Positions 59,014-64,000 of a DNA stretch of 64,000 bases are shown one piece after another. Under the pieces are notes generated by a model. The model was not told where the DNA came from. It saw only the letters and a program-made list of their open reading frames with translations, and searched no databases. Where the stretch lies: NCBI RefSeq assembly GCF_001689125.2, contig NZ_CP015405.2, positions 2,707,001 to 2,771,000 of the forward strand, written 5' to 3'. The stretch comes from Blautia pseudococcoides (lineage in GTDB: Bacteria; Bacillota; Clostridia; Lachnospirales; Lachnospiraceae). Each line of letters starts with the position of its first letter. Position 1 is the first letter of the stretch. A program made the translations under genes and the position numbers.

Positions 59014-59785
59014 AGACTTTGCTGTCCCCTTTCCGTCCATTTATCATAAACATGGGTGTGGAGCCATAGTTCAGCTTTTCCTCTTTGCTCCATACCCGCT
59101 CCCAGACTGATGTGTCTGTGTGTATTTCCGCAAATCCTGTTCGCTTCAGTATTTCCATATCCCAGCCCGGACGCATTTTTGAGGAGAGGGGCATCTGCAG
59201 GGCGATCTGCTCCATAGCGTCAATATCTGTGCACAGGTAATGGTCATCCAGGCTTAACTGCTCCACGTTTTTCCGGTCCTGCTCATAAGCGTTCCGCTTC
59301 TGTTCATCGTAGAGATATCCATACCAATTGGCATCAAAATTCAGAAGCTTTCCGCCCGGCTTCAACACCCGGTACCAATCCCGGTAAGCCTGCTCCGGTT
59401 TTTCCAGGTTCCAGGTCAGGTTTCTGGAGATCACCACATCAAAGGTGTTATCCTCAAATCCAAGATTCTGGGCATCCATACGGTAAAAATCTATTTTTTT
59501 ACACAGGTTTCCCGCATTCTCCATAGCCTTCTCCAGCATCTCCCGGGTGTAATCCACGGCTGTGACCGGATATCCGGCTTCTGCCAGGATTATGGAAAAA
59601 AAGCCGGGGCCTGTGCCAATGTCCAGTATTTTCATTTCCTCCCTGGGCATGGCCGGAAATTCCGCCTCCAGCACTTCCAGCCAGGCCTCCTTCTGCATCC
59701 CTTCCAGTTCCTTATGGTTCACTTCCGAATACCCTTCTGTGCGGGTACTCCAGTATTTCTCTATTTTCTCCAGCAGTCTTTCCAT
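59006..59785 (-). CDS. Class I SAM-dependent methyltransferase
   Basis: A 259-residue methyltransferase. Motif I is ILDIGTGPG (53-61), the acidic post-I end is VTAVDYT, and DVVISRNLTWNLEKPEQAYRDWYRVLKPGGKLLNFDANW covers motifs II and III. A distinctive C-terminal block PLSSKMRPGWDMEIL and STPMFMINGRK is shared, in similar form, with the C-terminal half of the downstream fusion protein (PISSRVRPAWDVE, PTPIFMICGKK), so the two arose by duplication. AAAGGATG precedes the ATG. It is the first gene of the ABC operon. The methyl acceptor is unknown. Confidence 0.85.
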   Translation of the reverse strand: MERLLEKIEKYWSTRTEGYSEVNHKELEGMQKEAWLEVLEAEFPAMPREEMKILDIGTGPGFFSIILAEAGYPVTAVDYTREMLEKAMENAGNLCKKIDFYRMDAQNLGFEDNTFDVVISRNLTWNLEKPEQAYRDWYRVLKPGGKLLNFDANWYGYLYDEQKRNAYEQDRKNVEQLSLDDHYLCTDIDAMEQIALQMPLSSKMRPGWDMEILKRTGFAEIHTDTSVWERVWSKEEKLNYGSTPMFMINGRKGDSKVYA

Positions 59786-59845
59786 AATTTCATCCTTTTC
59801 GCTATAATATCTGTTTTTTTCTTATTTTATTACTTTATCAGAACA

Positions 59846-59884
59846 GAAAAAATGCCACAAGCCCCATGGGGGGATTATGGCATT
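59846..59884 (-). terminator. Terminator of ridA
   Basis: AATGCCA and TGGCATT arms (59851-59857 / 59878-59884) with a CCCC/GGGG inner stem, followed on the minus strand by TTTTTT. It isolates ridA from the methyltransferase operon. Confidence 0.8.
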
Positions 59885-59939
59885 CATTCAAACATAATAA
59901 TTTGTTATATTATTTTTACGGCCAGCGCAGCAGATACGC

Positions 59940-60311
59940 TTAAATTTCAGCGATAGCTTCCACTTCGCACAGCACATTTTTAGGCAGTGTCTTTACTGCC
60001 ACGCAGGAACGTGCAGGTTTGCCGGTGAAGTATTTTCCGTATACTTCATTAAAGGCGGCAAAATCACCCATATCTGACAGAAAACAGGTTGTCTTAACCG
60101 TTTTCTCATAGCTGCTTCCCGCCTCTTTTAACACTTCGCCCAGGTTCTTCATTACCTGTTCTGCCTGCTCCTCAATGGTTTTTGCTGTAATTTCACCTGT
60201 AGCCGGATCAATGGGAATCTGACCGGAAGTGAATACCACTCCGTTTACGATCATTGCCTGTGAATATGGTCCGATCGCTGCCGGAGCCTTGTCAGTGCTT
60301 ACTACCTTCAT
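59940..60311 (-). CDS. ridA: RidA family reactive intermediate deaminase
   Basis: A 123-residue protein of the RidA (YjgF/YER057c/UK114) family. It begins MKVVSTDKAPAAIGPYSQA and has VFTSGQIPIDPATGEI, KTTCFLSDMGDFAAFNEVYG and PARSCVAVKTLPKNVLCEVEAIA, where the arginine in PARS is the substrate-binding residue. It hydrolyses reactive enamines/imines from PLP enzymes. AGAAGGGAG precedes the ATG. Single gene with own promoter and terminator. Confidence 0.93.
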   Translation of the reverse strand: MKVVSTDKAPAAIGPYSQAMIVNGVVFTSGQIPIDPATGEITAKTIEEQAEQVMKNLGEVLKEAGSSYEKTVKTTCFLSDMGDFAAFNEVYGKYFTGKPARSCVAVKTLPKNVLCEVEAIAEI

Positions 60312-60382
60312 AAAAAAATCTCCCTTCTGAAATACAAATCCTCCCCCTCGAACCTGATTGGAACATCCGGGGGAATGTATAT

Positions 60383-60411
60383 ATTATACGTTTCTAAAAG
60401 GGAACGGTCAA
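60383..60411 (-). promoter_or_regulatory. Promoter of ridA
   Basis: On the minus strand TTGACC (60406-60411) and TATAAT (60383-60388) with 17 bases between, about 70 bp before the ridA start. Confidence 0.7.
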
Positions 60412-60452
60412 GTCTTACTATTCACAGGCTGCCATCCCGGAGGGATTATATA

Positions 60453-60545
60453 TCAAAGCAGTGCCGTTTCCTCTGTATGACCCCAAAATCCCTTCCCTAT
60501 ATAGCCCTCAGGGAGAAGACCCGGAACGGTAAATGTAGTTTTCAT
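60453..60545 (-). CDS. Small ORF of 30 codons with an excellent ribosome site
   Basis: ATG at 60545 is preceded by AAAGGAGATACC. The frame encodes 30 residues beginning MKTTFTVPGLLPEGYIG and ends TGA at 60453. No homologue is recognised. It could be a genuine small protein or the N-terminal fragment of a lost gene. It lies just after a fragment resembling the end of a zinc-dependent dehydrogenase. Confidence 0.35.
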   Translation of the reverse strand: MKTTFTVPGLLPEGYIGKGFWGHTEETALL

Positions 60546-60559
60546 GGTATCTCCTTTTG

Positions 60560-60655
60560 TCAGTAAGTAAGCATAACCTGTATGACCTGTCCTGGCTCCC
60601 GGTCAATGATCCTGTACGCTTTGGCAATGTCTTCATATACTACAAACAGGTCCAT
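60560..60655 (-). pseudogene. Possible C-terminal remnant of a zinc-type alcohol dehydrogenase
   Basis: About 31 codons ending EDIAKAYRIIDREPGQVIQVML-TY and a stop resemble the last helix and strand of medium-chain dehydrogenases, where a bound-cofactor domain closes with a short hydrophobic strand. No ribosome site fits, and upstream the frame runs into the helicase gene in another frame. A tiny remnant is the simplest reading; chance cannot be excluded. Confidence 0.3.
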
Positions 60656-60677
60656 AACAGGTGGCTCTGCTGCCACC

Positions 60678-63032
60678 TCACTCCCAAAATCGCTCCACCC
60701 TCCCCCTCTCATCCTCCAACGAACAAATCTCATACCCTCCCCATTCCTCCGGAAACAACTCCCTATAAGCCCTCTGCAAAAACCTTTCATCCAAAAGCAG
60801 CACCACCCCTTTATCCTCTTTCGTCCGAATCACCCTTCCTGCAGACTGCAGCACTTTATTCATTCCCGGATACCGATACGCGTACTCAAACCCGGCCCTG
60901 TTCTTCTCATCGTAATAATTCTTCAATATCTCCCTCTCATATCCCACCTGCGGCAGTCCGGTTCCCACCAGAATTGCCCCGATCAACTTCTCCCCTGTCA
61001 GATCTATCCCTTCCGAAAAAATCCCACCCATCACACAAAATCCCACCAGCGTCCCATCCGGTTCCCCCTCAAACCGTTCCAGAAACTCTTCCTTCTCCCC
61101 CTCAGTCATATTCCCGGACTGCAGCATACACTGCAGCTCCATCCCTGAACTCTTCTCCTCAAAAATCTCATACACATCCCGCAGCATCCTGTAAGAAGGA
61201 AAAAACACCATATAATTTCCCTGCTTGACAGTCACCGTCTGCAGAATATACTGTGCCAGCTTCCCATACTCCTCCTCCCCGCGTCTGGTATATTTACTGC
61301 TCACATCCCTTGCGATCATAAGCTTCAGATTCTCCCTGGGAAACGGGGATTTGGCACAGATGGCATAATCATCCTCCCTTGTGCTGAAAAGCGACCTGTA
61401 ATATCCCAAAGGCAGAAGCGTGGCCGAAAAAAATACGGTCCCTCTCCCTTTGTTCAGGCATTCCTGAAGATTCACCCTTGGATTTACGCAAAACAGAGTC
61501 AGATAAAACCTCCCCTCTGCCCCATGATGCGTATAAATTACATAATTCTCATCCAGCAGATCAAACATATTCAAAAAATGACGCACTGCAAAAGAAAATT
61601 CCAGCACCGTACTGCGCACCTTTTCCTCCTGCTCCCTCTCCAGGAAGTTTTCCATCTCCCCTAAAAGATTCATAAGCTGCAGTGCCAGTACCCCTATATT
61701 CTCCATCACCCGGTACTCATCCTGACACTCCCTCTTATATCCCAGCAAAACCTTATTACACTTTTCCAGGATCTTTTCCAGTTTCCTGCTGTGCTCCTTC
61801 ACCACCTTCTTAACTTCCAGAAAATCCTCTTTACACAGAACAGCGCTGTACATATTCCGCCCTCTGTCCACCAGGTTATGTGCCTCATCAATCAAAAACA
61901 GATAATCCCCCTTCACCCCGTCCCCAAAAAACCGCTTCAGATACACATTCGGATCAAACACATAATTATAATCACAGATCACTGCATCCACCCAGGTAGA
62001 GGTATCCAGACACATTTCAAAAGGACACACCTGCCACTTCCGGGCCTGTTTAAGCAGTTCCTCTCTCTGATAAGTATCCTGTTCTGTCAGCAATTCATAC
62101 ACAGCATCATTTACCCTGTCAAAATGCCCCTTAGCATAAGGACACTTTTCCGGATTACACTCCACCTCATCCATGAGACACATCTTCTCCTTAGAGGTGA
62201 CCGTAAGGGTTTTATAGGACAATCCCTTGCCCTTCAAAATAGAAAACGCCTCCTCCGCCACAGTCCTGGTGATCGTCTTAGCCGTCAGATAAAAAATCTT
62301 ATCCCCATGTCCCTCCCCCACAGCCCGCACTGCTGGAAAAAGGGCCGCCATAGTCTTTCCAATCCCTGTAGGCGCCTGAATAAACAACTGTTTCCCATTC
62401 CTGAGCGTATGGTAAACCCCAGCAGTCAGTTCCTTCTGCCCCTCCCGATATTCATAAGGAAACTCCAATCCCTGCATAGATTCCCTGCGCTCAATCCTTC
62501 TTCTATACTGAAAATAAGCCCACTTATAATACTGCGCCATCAAATCCGAGAACCACTTTTTCAGCGCAGACATGGACAACTCTTCCCGAAACCGTTTCAC
62601 CTGTTCTGACTCCAGCTGACAATACGTCATCTGCACCCCAATCCGTTCCAATTCCTTCTGCGTCCCATAAATATAAGCATAACACATAGCCTGTGCCCGA
62701 TGAACCGGCACAGGCTCTTCCAAAAATTCAAGGTCTCGATAAACACCCTTAATCTCGTCAATCGTAACCCCATCCTTTTCCTCTATAATACCATCCGCCC
62801 TGCCTTCCAGCCGGACAACAAACTCCTCAAATTCTTCTTCCCACAAAAGCGGAACCTCCGCCCGATAAGACAACCCCATCTGCTTCTGAATCTTCCGGTG
62901 CACCTTACTTCCTTTCCTCATAGCCTCCCGGTCCGCAGACACTGTCCTCCGGTTATCCAAATTCCCGCTGCGCAGTATAAACTCCACCAAATACCTAACC
63001 GATATCCGAATCACTTCCTTCATCTCACTCAT
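60678..63032 (-). CDS. XPD/DinG-like DNA helicase with N-terminal Cas4-like nuclease domain
   Basis: A 784-residue protein. Residues 1-150 carry a PD-(D/E)XK pattern (GSKVHRKI, RADGII, IDEIKG, HRAQAMCYAYIY), like the Cas4/AddB-type nuclease fold. The helicase part has Walker A APTGIGKT (about 220-227), a cysteine cluster C285, C292, C297, C336, (C341) as in the iron-sulfur domain of XPD/DinG, the DEAH box DEAHNL at 382-387, and the C-terminal QSAGRVIRTKEDKG (motif VI). It probably unwinds 5'-to-3' and may cut DNA flaps. The start is taken at the ATG at 63032; GTG at 63038 is in frame. The stretch 63033-63239 holds the HPr-like terminator. Confidence 0.83.
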   Translation of the reverse strand: MSEMKEVIRISVRYLVEFILRSGNLDNRRTVSADREAMRKGSKVHRKIQKQMGLSYRAEVPLLWEEEFEEFVVRLEGRADGIIEEKDGVTIDEIKGVYRDLEFLEEPVPVHRAQAMCYAYIYGTQKELERIGVQMTYCQLESEQVKRFREELSMSALKKWFSDLMAQYYKWAYFQYRRRIERRESMQGLEFPYEYREGQKELTAGVYHTLRNGKQLFIQAPTGIGKTMAALFPAVRAVGEGHGDKIFYLTAKTITRTVAEEAFSILKGKGLSYKTLTVTSKEKMCLMDEVECNPEKCPYAKGHFDRVNDAVYELLTEQDTYQREELLKQARKWQVCPFEMCLDTSTWVDAVICDYNYVFDPNVYLKRFFGDGVKGDYLFLIDEAHNLVDRGRNMYSAVLCKEDFLEVKKVVKEHSRKLEKILEKCNKVLLGYKRECQDEYRVMENIGVLALQLMNLLGEMENFLEREQEEKVRSTVLEFSFAVRHFLNMFDLLDENYVIYTHHGAEGRFYLTLFCVNPRVNLQECLNKGRGTVFFSATLLPLGYYRSLFSTREDDYAICAKSPFPRENLKLMIARDVSSKYTRRGEEEYGKLAQYILQTVTVKQGNYMVFFPSYRMLRDVYEIFEEKSSGMELQCMLQSGNMTEGEKEEFLERFEGEPDGTLVGFCVMGGIFSEGIDLTGEKLIGAILVGTGLPQVGYEREILKNYYDEKNRAGFEYAYRYPGMNKVLQSAGRVIRTKEDKGVVLLLDERFLQRAYRELFPEEWGGYEICSLEDERGRVERFWE

Positions 63033-63160
63033 ACCCACATTCTAACACAGAACCTATGTTCCTGTACATCCCCAACCCCAGGGGAGTGCATCGCTCACAG
63101 GCAATCCCTTCCCCCTCCCGCATCCGTCATGCTTTCCCGTCCGCACTCCCCACCAACGCC

Positions 63161-63195
63161 AAAAAAAGCGGAAGCCCACAATCCGTGTCTTCCGC
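63161..63195 (-). terminator. Terminator of the HPr-like gene
   Basis: GCGGAAG (63168-63174) and CTTCCGC (63189-63195) pair exactly; the minus-strand side is followed by TTTTTTT. It is about 45 bp beyond the HPr-like stop. Confidence 0.8.
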
Positions 63196-63239
63196 CCCAA
63201 AATAACATATAAAATTATCAGTCCCCGAGTAATCCCCCT

Positions 63240-63467
63240 CTAAGCAATCGCATATCTGTCCAGAAATCTATCGAATCTCTCATCATGCCCATTACATCTC
63301 ACAGTGAGCACACGTGTCAAATCCATACTTAAAACTCCAAGGATCGACTTCGCATCAATGATAACTCTGTTGTAAAAAACATCAATATCAAATTCGCATT
63401 TACTGGCTTCAGTGACAAATTCCTTAACATCGCCTGTCTCATTCAACCTAATCTGGCGTTGTACCAT
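63240..63467 (-). CDS. HPr-like protein lacking the phosphorylated histidine
   Basis: A 75-residue HPr fold: MVQRQIRLNETGDVKEFVTE, then DAKSILGVLSM and a final helix DERFDRFLDRYAIA. Phosphocarrier HPr has GLHARPA with His15; here residue 15 is lysine and the motif is replaced by TGDVKEF. The regulatory serine is kept as S41 in KSILG, the position equivalent to Ser46. This is the pattern of Crh-like regulators that cannot carry phosphate for sugar uptake. I start at the ATG at 63467 with AAAGGA upstream. It may take part in catabolite control through CcpA. Confidence 0.75.
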   Translation of the reverse strand: MVQRQIRLNETGDVKEFVTEASKCEFDIDVFYNRVIIDAKSILGVLSMDLTRVLTVRCNGHDERFDRFLDRYAIA

Positions 63468-63545
63468 ATTTACCATCCTTTCTTTTAAGAAACAACACGC
63501 CAACTGATATTATAGTTATGTCTTGATTCTTTATTGTTAGGACGT

Positions 63546-63574
63546 ATTATGACAGCTCTGCCTATATTTGTCAA
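63546..63574 (-). promoter_or_regulatory. Promoter of the HPr-like gene
   Basis: On the minus strand a perfect TTGACA (63569-63574) and CATAAT (63546-63551) with a 17-base spacer, about 80 bp before the start. The rest of 63468-63779 holds no gene. Confidence 0.7.
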
Positions 63575-63779
63575 GAATTTGACAAGATTTTCCCTCTTGT
63601 ACTAAAAACCGCCATTTTATCACGCTTTTTAGTAAAATAAACAGGAAATATTTTGTCGAAACTTGTCTGCTCTGTGCAGTTTGACGTCTCCGTTTAACCA
63701 TGATATACCAGTTATCATTTTACTCAGAGAAATATCCCCAAATCAGAGACCCAAATTTTGTCACTGTATCAGCCGCCGC

Positions 63780-64000
63780 TCAGGCTTTCGGCAGATATTT
63801 TAGGGAATCCTTCAGATATTCGTTGATCACATCCGCATATCCGCCGGCGTCCACAGTTGCTGCCAGCTCAGGTTCCAGAGGCATCTTGGCAATTACCGGC
63901 ACACCCAGCTCTGCTCCGATGGCATCTACTTTGCTCTCCCCAAACACATGGATCTCTTTTCCACAGTCAGGACATTTGACAAAGCTGTAGTTCTCCACCA
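63780..64000 (-). CDS. Mrp/NBP35-family ATPase, C-terminal end (cut by window edge)
   Basis: The last 73 or so codons of a minus-strand gene whose beginning lies outside the window. ENYSFVKCPDCGKEIHVFGE is the C-terminal CxxC region of Mrp/NBP35 P-loop proteins, which bridges a [4Fe-4S] cluster between subunits, and it is followed by LGVPVIAKMPLEPELAATVDAGG. These ATPases act as carriers in iron-sulfur cluster assembly. The P-loop itself is not in view. Confidence 0.72.
   Translation of the reverse strand, partial: VENYSFVKCPDCGKEIHVFGESKVDAIGAELGVPVIAKMPLEPELAATVDAGGYADVINEYLKDSLKYLPKA

Noticed and set aside
60656..60790. Extension of the small minus-strand frame at 60560-60790
   Set aside because: The upstream part overlaps the helicase C-terminus in another frame and has the Gly/Arg/Trp composition of a shadow.
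61791..62609. Plus-strand open frame of 272 codons
   Set aside because: Antisense shadow of the helicase gene, rich in His, Leu and Pro as such shadows are.

Overview
The window looks like chromosomal DNA of an anaerobic, low-to-moderate GC Firmicute, most likely a gut Lachnospiraceae-type Clostridium. The grounds are strong AGGAGG-type ribosome binding sites on nearly every gene, an [FeFe]-hydrogenase, 2-oxoacid:ferredoxin oxidoreductase, the long single-chain PurL, a YesM/YesN-type two-component pair, DUF3786 and Rpn-family proteins. No phage, plasmid, CRISPR or rRNA was seen. Almost all genes lie on the minus strand. Both edge genes are cut by the window.

Layout. 1-5.9 kb: small housekeeping and orphan genes (DUF7309-like, AIM24-like, acetyltransferases, radical SAM, ACT, VOC, DUF3786). 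6.1-7.6 kb: a monomeric [FeFe]-hydrogenase. 7.8-12.9 kb: an iron-siderophore ABC operon (substrate-binding lipoprotein, two permeases, ATPase) divergent from an AraC regulator, with an iron-repressor-like box over the operon start. 12.8-15.5 kb: an APH(3')-type kinase between two acetyltransferases, then a NUDIX gene with a possible small upstream ORF. 15.8-19.8 kb: Rpn nuclease, small membrane protein, alpha/beta hydrolase, and a DHA3-type efflux pump preceded by a 13-codon leader ORF and competing RNA hairpins.

20.3-30.3 kb: an eight-gene operon apparently dedicated to oxidative amino-acid fermentation: amino-acid dehydrogenase, MFS carrier, four-subunit 2-oxoacid:ferredoxin oxidoreductase, ADP-forming acyl-CoA synthetase and a BCCT carrier. 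It is preceded by an IclR regulator. Three copies of one three-half-site operator lie before the operon (two) and before iclR (one).

30.9-37.2 kb: a dipeptide/nickel-type ABC transporter with a DJ-1-like protein and a CsoR/CstR-like repressor lacking the copper-ligand histidine. The operon is bracketed by two directly oriented repeat elements. 37.8-38.2 kb: four tRNA genes as a duplicated Val-Met pair. 38.4-43.1 kb: a YesN/YesM two-component system with an orphan sugar-binding lipoprotein. 43.3-45.7 kb: an M20 amidohydrolase next to three decayed genes (dcd, TRAP permease, uroporphyrinogen-decarboxylase-like). 45.9-52.2 kb: purL, an MFS carrier and a LysR regulator.

52.3-59.8 kb: a second dipeptide/nickel-type ABC operon that begins with a stand-alone methyltransferase and an unusual fusion of an aspartoacylase/AstE-like deacylase to a paralogous methyltransferase. 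This is the strongest candidate for an undescribed system. 59.9-64 kb: RidA, a 30-codon ORF, an XPD/DinG-like helicase with a Cas4-like N-terminal nuclease domain, an HPr-like protein without the phosphorylatable histidine, and the end of an Mrp/NBP35-type ATPase.
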